This document shows positions 1 through 4,590 of a stretch of DNA of 13,751 nucleotides, in pieces. The position numbers and the translations under genes were made by a program. This DNA comes from Patescibacteria group bacterium (GTDB taxonomy: Bacteria > Patescibacteriota > Minisyncoccia > Phycocordibacterales > EsbW-18): NCBI GenBank assembly GCA_030917725.1, contig JAUPUE010000050.1, forward strand, positions 1 through 13,751. The letters run 5' to 3'. Each line of letters starts with the position of its first letter. Position 1 is the first letter of the stretch. Under the pieces are notes generated by a model. That model did no database searches, had not been told where the DNA came from, and saw nothing but the letters and a program-made list of their open reading frames with translations.

Positions 1-950
1 ACGGCAAGAATAGTGCGCTCGACACCGAGTGAAGGTTCGATCACGTGAGGTACGAAACGCTCTTTTGTTTCTTCATCAAAGTACGACAAATCCACCTTTG
101 ATCCTGCTGAGTGAGCAGAAAGGTCAAAGTCAGTGCGGTATGCGAGACCGTAGAGTTCTTTGAGACCAAAAGGATATTCGAATTCGAAGTCGATGGTTCG
201 TTTGCTGTAGTGTGCGCGGTCACCATCGGCGATTTCGTGCTCAACAACCTTTGACGTATCGATACCGACAGCTGAGAGCCATGCCTGCATGATTTGACGC
301 CATTCATCAAAAGCTTGTTCCCATTGTGAAGGGTGAATGAAGTATTCGACTTCCATTTGTTCGAGTTCGCGATCACGGAAAATAAAGTCACGCGGTGCGA
401 TTTCGTTACGGAAGGCTTTACCAATCTGTGCGATACCAAAAGGCATCTTTGGGTGGAGTGAATCCATCACGTTCTTAAAGTTCATGAAGATACCGCCGGC
501 AGTTTCGGGACGGAGGTATGAGACAGATGATGCATCTTCCATTGCACCAATCTGTGTCTTGAACATCATATTGAACTGACGAGCTTCGCCGAGCTTGCCG
601 CCGCAGTCAGGACATTTGGTAGCGTCTTCGAGTGTGTCAGCACGAAAACGGTGCTTACATTTCGCACATTCGGTAAGCGGATCGGAGAATCCTGCTACGT
701 GACCGCTCGCTTCCCATACTTTTGGATTCATGAGAATAGCCGCATCGACACCGTACATGTCGTCGCGCATGTCGACGAACATCCTCCACCAGAGGTTCTT
801 GATGTTGTTCTTGAGTGCGACACCCATTGGGCCGTAGTCCCATGTGCCAGCGAGACCACCGTAGATATCAGAACCCGGATAGATGAATCCGCGACGCTTG
901 GCGAGGCTGACGATATCCTCCATCGAAGGGCCTTTCGTGTTTTCTGTCAT
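1..950 (-). CDS. glyS: Glycyl-tRNA synthetase, 3' end cut off by the window edge
   Basis: Charges tRNA-Gly with glycine in the cytoplasm. The frame opens at the ATG at 950 (MTENTKGPSM) and runs without a stop to the window edge, giving 316 complete codons. It is the single-chain, homodimeric class II type, not the alpha/beta (glyQ/glyS) type. Visible landmarks are GFIYPGSDIYGG and WDYGPMG near residues 21-43, a Cys4 zinc-binding-like insert (C95, C98, C113, C116), YLRPETAGGIF at about 145-155, the class II motif 2 stretch GKAFRNEIAPRDFIFRDRE at about 177-195, and EPSLGVERT close to the edge, which begins the motif 3 region. The C-terminal anticodon-binding domain would lie outside the window. 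There is no SD before the ATG; an extended -10 lies 6 nt upstream (separate entry). Identity is certain from the motifs, and the start is well placed because the GlyRS N-terminal motif follows directly. Confidence 0.96.
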   Translation of the reverse strand, partial: MTENTKGPSMEDIVSLAKRRGFIYPGSDIYGGLAGTWDYGPMGVALKNNIKNLWWRMFVDMRDDMYGVDAAILMNPKVWEASGHVAGFSDPLTECAKCKHRFRADTLEDATKCPDCGGKLGEARQFNMMFKTQIGAMEDASSVSYLRPETAGGIFMNFKNVMDSLHPKMPFGIAQIGKAFRNEIAPRDFIFRDRELEQMEVEYFIHPSQWEQAFDEWRQIMQAWLSAVGIDTSKVVEHEIADGDRAHYSKRTIDFEFEYPFGLKELYGLAYRTDFDLSAHSAGSKVDLSYFDEETKERFVPHVIEPSLGVERTILA

Positions 951-962
951 GGAAAGACTATA
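951..962 (-). promoter_or_regulatory. Extended -10 promoter of glyS, probably leaderless
   Basis: Read on the minus strand, TGATATAGT is an extended -10 (TGnTATAAT, with TATAGT at 962-957). It is followed by only six bases (CTTTCC) before the glyS ATG at 950. Transcription would start at or next to the A of the ATG. No clear -35 is seen 16-18 bp upstream, as expected for an extended -10. This is motif reading only, with no expression data. Confidence 0.5.
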
Positions 963-981
963 TCACAAGAGCTCCGTTCCC

Positions 982-1066
982 TGCTCCCTCCAGGGAGCAC
1001 GCGATCTCGCCTGCTGGCTCGTCGCTCGACTCGCGCCGTCGCGCTCCGTAGTCTCCCTGGAGGGAC
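982..1066. repeat. Inverted-repeat element between pyrD and glyS
   Basis: A 13-nt sequence, TCCCTCCAGGGAG (985-997), recurs inverted as CTCCCTGGAGGGA (1053-1065) around a 55-bp GC-rich core full of CGCG and GACG steps. Each arm is also nearly self-palindromic: 982-999 forms an 8-bp perfect stem (TGCTCCCT with AGGGAGCA). One long stem or two small hairpins are therefore possible. No T-tract follows on either strand, so it is not a classical terminator. It could be a dispersed palindromic repeat or a factor-dependent terminator for pyrD. Confidence 0.7.
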
Positions 1067-1069
1067 GGG

Positions 1070-2185
1070 TCACTTCGCTTCAATCCCCACCGCATCGGCG
1101 ATGTTCGCGAATCCATCGCGTTCGAGGAGCTTCTCAAGACCGAGGGCGATTTCGCGTGGGAGGAATGGTCCGTTAAAGATGAGACCGGTGATGAGCTGAA
1201 TGAGCGAGGCGCCCAAGCGAATCTTGTGATATGCGTCTTCGGCCGAAAAGACACCACCACAGCCAATGATAGCGAGCGTGCTCCCGGTGCGTTCATAGGC
1301 GAGCCGAATGAGCTCATCAGAACGATCGCGACACGGTACACCACTCAATCCTCCTCGTGGATATTTGTCGGATTCCTCAGGGATGACTGTAGAACGATCT
1401 TTACGCAGGTTGCCGATGATGATGCCTGCGATGGGATGTTTGACGATGACATCGAGCATCGCACGGATGGTCGCATCATCTTTGTCGATTGGCATCTTGA
1501 TGAATACAGGACGCCACAAACCGATGTCAGTAACGGCCTTAAGGAGGTCGTTGAGCCGTTCGGGTTCGTAGAACTCTATCGGCACCGAGAGATTCGGACA
1601 GCTGATGTTGAGTTCGTAGTATGAGATATGAACACCCGAGCTCTCAGCTTGTTTGAAAGAGTAGACGATGTCATCGATTGCTTCGGCGTGCGTTGTGTAT
1701 GTTTTGGTGTTCGTTCGACCAATTGAGAGACCGAGCGGAACAATGGGATGAATGTGTTTGAGATGTTCAAGTGTTGCTTCGATGCCAAGATTTTTGAATC
1801 CTTTATTGACCACAAGCGACTGAGAACGAATCAATCGTCCAAGGCGTGGGTACCTGTTGCCTTCGTATGCTCCTTTGGTGATGGTGCCGACCGTGTCGAA
1901 TCCAAAACCGAATAGTGGAAGCGCCTCGGGGAGGCGTGCTTCATAGTCGAATCCTGCTCCAAGGCCGATGGGGCTCGGGAATGTGATGCCTGCAATCGTT
2001 GTTACGAGTGATGGAATGCTGTTAGATGCCAGTTTTTCGGTAAACCAGCGCATTCCGGGAGTCTTGGCGAGTCCAGCTCCAAAACGTACAAAAAAGATAT
2101 GGATGGTCTCGGAATCAAATAAAAAAAGGATTGGGCGGATGATTCGGTAGCTCCAGCGAAGCGCAATAAGCATCAGACGTTCCAT
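1070..2185 (-). CDS. pyrD: Dihydroorotate dehydrogenase, class-2-like (quinone-dependent type)
   Basis: Oxidises dihydroorotate to orotate, the fourth step of UMP synthesis, using FMN. The protein has 371 residues, which fits class 2. The N-terminus has the amphipathic helical extension of membrane-associated class 2 enzymes (LFLFDSETIHIFF, about 20-32). It is followed by the barrel with GLGAGFD (about 74-80), VNKGFKNLG (126-134), GLSIGRTNT, FIKMP (228-232), GGLSG (278-282) and the phosphate-binding end GCGG...GASLIQL...GFIF-like GLIFNGP (308-340). The oddity is ELNISCPN at 191-198: class 2 enzymes normally have Ser at the catalytic-base position (NISSPNT), while class 1 enzymes have Cys, and here it is Cys196. 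The chosen start at 2185 is supported by a promoter 6 nt upstream; Met5 (ATG at 2173) is a second possibility. The stop is TGA. Confidence 0.93.
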   Translation of the reverse strand: MERLMLIALRWSYRIIRPILFLFDSETIHIFFVRFGAGLAKTPGMRWFTEKLASNSIPSLVTTIAGITFPSPIGLGAGFDYEARLPEALPLFGFGFDTVGTITKGAYEGNRYPRLGRLIRSQSLVVNKGFKNLGIEATLEHLKHIHPIVPLGLSIGRTNTKTYTTHAEAIDDIVYSFKQAESSGVHISYYELNISCPNLSVPIEFYEPERLNDLLKAVTDIGLWRPVFIKMPIDKDDATIRAMLDVIVKHPIAGIIIGNLRKDRSTVIPEESDKYPRGGLSGVPCRDRSDELIRLAYERTGSTLAIIGCGGVFSAEDAYHKIRLGASLIQLITGLIFNGPFLPREIALGLEKLLERDGFANIADAVGIEAK

Positions 2186-2191
2186 GTGGTG

Positions 2192-2220
2192 AGTATACGC
2201 CCGCGCTCATTTTTGGTAAA
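2192..2220 (-). promoter_or_regulatory. Sigma70-type promoter of pyrD, predicted leaderless
   Basis: On the minus strand, TTTACC (2220-2215), a 17-bp spacer and TATACT (2197-2192) are followed by six bases and the pyrD ATG (2185). Initiation 6-8 nt after the -10 would start the mRNA at the start codon, unless Met5 at 2173 is the true start. There is no SD in the short gap. Confidence 0.6.
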
Positions 2221-2272
2221 CGATTATTCGACGGTTCGATGGTCTCACCGCAGGCAAGCTCATAACAAGAAG

Positions 2273-2310
2273 CCCGCCTGACGGAGCGCGGGGCGCTCTC
2301 GTCGGGCGGG
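2273..2310 (-). terminator. Strong GC-rich hairpin, probable terminator of the 74-aa gene
   Basis: CCCGCC (2273-2278) pairs with GGCGGG (2305-2310). The stem continues through a wobble, GACG/CGTC and one bulge into GAGCGC/GCGCTC (2284-2289 with 2293-2298), about 17 bp in all. On the minus strand the hairpin is followed by CTTCTTGTT, moderately T-rich; on the plus strand by TGTTTT. It lies 22 bp beyond the stop of the 74-aa gene and upstream of the pyrD promoter. An outer inverted repeat, GGTCTCA (2241-2247) with TGAGACC (2342-2348), and an alternative arm, AAGCCCGC (2270-2277) with GCGGGCTT (2320-2327), surround it. Confidence 0.65.
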
Positions 2311-2331
2311 TGTTTTGCTGCGGGCTTGTGG

Positions 2332-2556
2332 CTAGCAGCGTTGAGACCCATGGACCAACCGGATGAATTCCTTGATCTCCTTGTAGCCCTGAGCTACGAC
2401 TTCATGATCAGGACTGTGAAGCTCCGGCTCCTTGAGACCGTCGATGGTCCTGATTCGATGAGTTCCCAGAAAGGGCGCTCGAAAGAACCGTTTGGCGGTA
2501 GGGATGTGTCTCCTACCGCTCCGTACGCGCAGTTCGTAGCTTACTGAATCGGCCAT
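2332..2556 (-). CDS. Hypothetical 74-aa basic protein of unknown function
   Basis: I do not recognise this protein. It has 74 residues, begins MADSVSYELRVRSGRRH and ends RLVHGSQRC. It is Arg/His-rich, has no transmembrane stretch or signal peptide, and shows no motif I can name. It is called real because its control signals are the best in the window: a TTGACA-16-TAGGAT promoter, AAAGGAG six bases before the ATG, and a strong hairpin just after the stop. The ATG sits in the 12-bp palindrome CGGCCATGGCCG (2550-2561), so it could be presented in a small hairpin loop. Codon use differs from the neighbours: Arg is encoded by AGG, AGA, CGG and CGA, and Leu CTG appears, whereas nearby genes prefer CGT/CGC and CTC. 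That fits a recent arrival or a weakly expressed gene. An opposite-strand frame of similar length lacks such signals. Confidence 0.6.
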   Translation of the reverse strand: MADSVSYELRVRSGRRHIPTAKRFFRAPFLGTHRIRTIDGLKEPELHSPDHEVVAQGYKEIKEFIRLVHGSQRC

Positions 2557-2562
2557 GGCCGG

Positions 2563-2605
2563 CTCCTTTCTGCGACCATCCTAGTCTTCGGGTGGAAGTT
2601 GTCAA
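2563..2605 (-). promoter_or_regulatory. Promoter and Shine-Dalgarno of the 74-aa gene
   Basis: On the minus strand, TTGACA (2605-2600) is a perfect -35. It is followed by a 16-bp spacer and TAGGAT (2583-2578, four of six -10 bases). The predicted start is near 2571, followed by AAAGGAG (2569-2563) and a six-base gap to the ATG at 2556. The -35 begins just past the dnaJ stop. It is the only clear SD found before a gene in this window. Confidence 0.65.
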
Positions 2606-2611
2606 TGAAAA

Positions 2612-3706
2612 TTAGAGCCCTTCTTCGCGCATCTGCTTTGCGAGTTCCTCTGCTTTTTTGGAAAGCGTCTTGGGAACGTCGAGGACGACGATGATGCGGA
2701 GCATACCGCGACGTCCGCCGCTTGCGGGAACTCCCCTGCCTTTAACCTTAATCTCATCGCCATCACGCGATCCTGCAGGAATGGTTACTTCGAGCGGGCC
2801 TTCGAGTGTTTCGATTTTGAGATTTGCACCAAGAAGTGCATCGGTGATGCGAATTGGGAGCTCGGTGATGAGGTCGTAGCCTTCTTTTTCGAATGCTTTG
2901 TGCTGACGAACGTGAACCTTCACATACATATCACCGGTCGCGCCGTTCTTGAGTGCTTCACCAGCGCCTGGGACGCGAATCATCTCTCCGTCTTCGATGC
3001 CTGGAGGGATGACGATGCGGATATCCTTGTCGCCCTTCACTGTTCCTTCACCATGACATTCATTACATGGATCGCTCGGCACTTCGCCTTTGCCCGAACA
3101 GGTATTACAGGTGGTGACAGTCGAGAACGCACCAAAGATAGATGTCTTGGTCTCTTGTATCTTGCCTTTACCATCACATGTTCCACATTTCTTCATGCTC
3201 GTGCCCGGCTTGCCACCCGAACCCTTACACGTGCCACACGTCGTGGCTTTGCGGACCATCATCGTGCGCTCGCCACCAAAAATTGATTCCTTGAAATCGA
3301 GTTCGATATCTACCGAGATGTCGCGACCGCGTCGGACCTTTTGTCGTCCTCCGCCGAATACATCACCAAAGATGTCGCCCAAGTCGAATGAGAAGCCCTG
3401 ACCGTTGCCGCCGGTGAATTGTGAGAAGTCAAAATCAGCCGCGTTGAATCCGCCGCCGTTAAAACCTCCAAACCCGCCACCACCGAATCCTGCACCAGCA
3501 TCTGCGCTACCGAATGAGTCATAGCGTTTGCGCTTCTCGTCGTCAGAGAGCACGCCGTATGCTTCGTTGATTTCCTTGAACTTGGCCTCATCACCGCCCT
3601 TTTTGTCGGGGTGATACTTGTGAGCAAGCGTCCGAAACGCCTTTTTAATATCGTCTTTTGAGGCGCCCTTTTGAACGCCCAAAACGGAGTAGTAGTCTTT
3701 CGCCAT
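2612..3706 (-). CDS. dnaJ: Chaperone DnaJ (Hsp40)
   Basis: J-domain co-chaperone that delivers unfolded proteins to DnaK and stimulates its ATPase. From the ATG at 3706 it is 364 residues with the full type I layout: J domain 1-65 with HPD at 32-34, a Gly/Phe-rich linker (about 66-120), four zinc-binding CxxCxGxG repeats starting at C157, C174, C200 and C214 (CGTCKGSG, CGTCDGKG, CNTCSGKG, CNECHGEG), then the beta-sheet C-terminal substrate-binding domains. The frame extends two codons further up to a GTG (3712), but MAKDYYSVLGV is the standard DnaJ beginning and the ATG lies 8 nt after a perfect TATAAT, so 3706 is preferred. No SD is present. It is transcribed apart from grpE-dnaK, which lie 2 kb upstream on the same strand. 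No CIRCE operator is seen. Confidence 0.97.
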   Translation of the reverse strand: MAKDYYSVLGVQKGASKDDIKKAFRTLAHKYHPDKKGGDEAKFKEINEAYGVLSDDEKRKRYDSFGSADAGAGFGGGGFGGFNGGGFNAADFDFSQFTGGNGQGFSFDLGDIFGDVFGGGRQKVRRGRDISVDIELDFKESIFGGERTMMVRKATTCGTCKGSGGKPGTSMKKCGTCDGKGKIQETKTSIFGAFSTVTTCNTCSGKGEVPSDPCNECHGEGTVKGDKDIRIVIPPGIEDGEMIRVPGAGEALKNGATGDMYVKVHVRQHKAFEKEGYDLITELPIRITDALLGANLKIETLEGPLEVTIPAGSRDGDEIKVKGRGVPASGGRRGMLRIIVVLDVPKTLSKKAEELAKQMREEGL

Positions 3707-3714
3707 AGACACGC

Positions 3715-3742
3715 ATTATAGCGATTTTTGGCGTTTTTTCAA
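3715..3742 (-). promoter_or_regulatory. Sigma70-type promoter of dnaJ, predicted leaderless
   Basis: On the minus strand, TTGAAA (3742-3737), a 16-bp spacer and a perfect TATAAT (3720-3715) are followed by eight bases (GCGTGTCT) and the dnaJ ATG at 3706. The expected transcription start coincides with the first base or two before the ATG, leaving no room for an SD. Confidence 0.7.
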
Positions 3743-3816
3743 CTTTGAGAATCTTCTTGAAAGGTGTAAAGACTAGACGACTTTTTTCTTTCATACCATA
3801 AAGAAGAGTTTGTGGG

Positions 3817-3837
3817 TTATCCACCGTGTTTTCCACC
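3817..3837 (+). other. Pair of DnaA-box-like sites
   Basis: TTATCCACC (3817-3825) and TTTTCCACC (3829-3837) lie 12 bp apart in the same orientation. Compared with the DnaA box TTATCCACA they differ by one and two bases. Paired sites of this kind are common near dnaA or oriC and in DnaA-regulated promoters. Only two are seen and dnaA is not in the window, so an origin cannot be claimed. Confidence 0.3.
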
Positions 3838-3862
3838 CCAGTGGCCGGTACCATTAGCAACG

Positions 3863-3892
3863 AAAAAACGAGCTTCGTTGGTCGATAGCTCG
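3863..3892 (-). terminator. Terminator-like hairpin upstream of dnaJ
   Basis: Read on the minus strand, CGAGCT (3892-3887), a 12-nt loop and AGCTCG (3874-3869) are followed directly by six T (3868-3863). It has the form of an intrinsic terminator and would shield the dnaJ promoter from read-through. On the same DNA, CAACGAA (3858-3864) and TTCGTTG (3874-3880) form an overlapping stem, so the two pairings compete or form an H-type pseudoknot. Confidence 0.45.
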
Positions 3893-3907
3893 AATTTTCA
3901 GTAGATA
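3878..3907 (+). promoter_or_regulatory. Weak candidate promoter of the DUF1508 gene
   Basis: TTGGTC (3878-3883), an 18-bp spacer and TAGATA (3902-3907) would place the start near 3914, immediately before the inverted repeats of the predicted leader. Neither hexamer is strong. It is proposed mainly because a plus-strand gene follows and its leader is structured. Confidence 0.3.
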
Positions 3908-3916
3908 TTTATCAGC

Positions 3917-4005
3917 ATTTCGGAAACCCACCTTGAAAAGAAAGTTTCCGAAATAACCCACATCCGCATCTTAGCCCGATGGCTAAACATTAGGCAAGGT
4001 GGGTT
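3917..4005 (+). promoter_or_regulatory. Structured leader with interlocking inverted repeats, candidate cis-regulatory RNA
   Basis: ATTTCGGAAAC (3917-3927) is the exact reverse complement of GTTTCCGAAAT (3944-3954). AACCCACCTTG (3925-3935), mostly inside that loop, is the exact reverse complement of CAAGGTGGGTT (3995-4005). A third small hairpin, TTAGCC-CGAT-GGCTAA (3971-3986), lies between. The order A-B-A'-C-C'-B' is that of a pseudoknot, with CCACCTTG/CAAGGTGG giving 8 bp without sharing bases. The last arm ends 12 bases before the ATG of the DUF1508 gene, so pairing could affect ribosome access. AACCCAC also recurs at 3955-3961. No known riboswitch class is recognised. A minus-strand RNA is also possible. 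Confidence 0.45.
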
Positions 4006-4016
4006 GTGGAAATCGT

Positions 4017-4190
4017 ATGAACAAATTTGAAGTGTATCGTGATCGGGTCGGAGGGTTCAGGTGGCGGCTTAAGGCCAGGAATGGTGAAATCGTAGCCATT
4101 AGCGAGGCCTACTCGTCTCTTGGGGCAGCAGTCCTTTCGGCAAAGAAGGTGAAGATTTGGGCAAGTATTGCCACAATCGGTCTTCTCTAG
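4017..4190 (+). CDS. DUF1508 (YegP-like) small protein, single repeat
   Basis: A 57-residue protein beginning MNKFEVYRDRVGGFRWRLK. It matches the DUF1508 pattern: a strand pair 'KFEVYRD..GGFRWRLKA', then NGEIVA, SEAYSS and a helix with SAKKVK. Family members have one or two such repeats; E. coli YegP has two, this one has one. The biochemical role of the family is not established. A GTG at 3999 extends the frame by six codons, but the domain starts at the ATG. GGA at 4008-4010 is only a weak SD. It is the sole plus-strand gene, convergent with the membrane-protein gene at 4260, and shares its palindromic terminator. Arg codons AGG and CGG are unlike the neighbouring housekeeping genes. Confidence 0.8.
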   Translation: MNKFEVYRDRVGGFRWRLKARNGEIVAISEAYSSLGAAVLSAKKVKIWASIATIGLL

Positions 4191-4209
4191 GCGGACAGAA
4201 AGTTAGAGT

Positions 4210-4245
4210 AAATAAAAAAGACATCCGCGGATGTCTTTTTTATTT
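4210..4245. terminator. Bidirectional intrinsic terminator, perfect 36-bp palindrome
   Basis: The 36 bases are their own reverse complement. The core GACATCC-GC-GGATGTC (4220-4235) is flanked by six A on the left and six T on the right, then TATTT. On either strand it gives a stem followed by a T-tract, so it can end transcription of the plus-strand DUF1508 gene (stop at 4190) and of the minus-strand gene whose stop is at 4260. Confidence 0.92.
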
Positions 4246-4259
4246 TGCCAGAGAAAAAA

Positions 4260-4571
4260 TTATCGAACCGTCGTGATGAAGAGAAGAATGACAAAGACGA
4301 GTGCGAATCCTGCAAACGTAGCGACAGTCTTCCAGAAGAATGTGAGCGCCTCTTTCTTTTGACCATCGAGGTACATGCGGAGCGGTTCGCCGACGAAGAG
4401 ATAACCCATGAGCGCTGCTGAGAGCACAAGAAGAGAAAGCATAACCACGGGTGCCATAAAGCTATCCTGTGTGCCTGCAAACATCGTTCCAAAGAAGTTG
4501 ATGAGCGAGACGATGCCCGCGATGTAGACCGCCGCAAAGAGTGCATTGCGGAGAGGAGTGGGTGTGGTCAT
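4260..4571 (-). CDS. Small integral membrane protein with three predicted helices, function unknown
   Basis: 103 residues with three hydrophobic spans, about 10-31, 39-60 and 80-101, separated by short polar loops (FVGEPLRMYLDGQKKEA between the second and third). The charge pattern suggests the N-terminus and the 62-78 loop face different sides of TM2; orientation cannot be fixed by eye. There is no cleavable signal and no catalytic motif. I do not recognise a named family, though small proteins of this layout are common in Patescibacteria (recollection, not searched). It starts 19 bases after the stop of the 360-aa gene, so the two are likely co-transcribed behind dnaK. It ends 15 bases before the palindromic terminator. 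No SD is seen. Confidence 0.8.
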   Translation of the reverse strand: MTTPTPLRNALFAAVYIAGIVSLINFFGTMFAGTQDSFMAPVVMLSLLVLSAALMGYLFVGEPLRMYLDGQKKEALTFFWKTVATFAGFALVFVILLFITTVR

Positions 4572-4590
4572 ATTGGTTTATTAATTATGC

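Noticed and set aside
651..1199. Plus-strand open frame of 182 codons
   Set aside because: It is antisense to the start of glyS and the end of pyrD, both certain. Its product is Arg/Ser-rich with no domain, and it runs through the inverted-repeat element.
2326..2547. Plus-strand open frame of 73 codons opposite the orphan gene
   Set aside because: It has no promoter or SD, whereas the minus-strand frame has both. The plus frame begins inside the hairpin region.
3645..3860. Minus-strand frame of 71 codons overlapping the dnaJ start
   Set aside because: It crosses the dnaJ promoter and the DnaA-like boxes in another frame, has no SD, and has a low-complexity basic product. It looks like intergenic read-through.
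3840..4010. Structured intergenic region as tmRNA, SRP RNA, 6S RNA or a CRISPR array
   Set aside because: None of the conserved cores (tRNA-like ends, the GGAA tetraloop region of SRP RNA, or repeat-spacer periodicity) is seen. Only inverted repeats are present.
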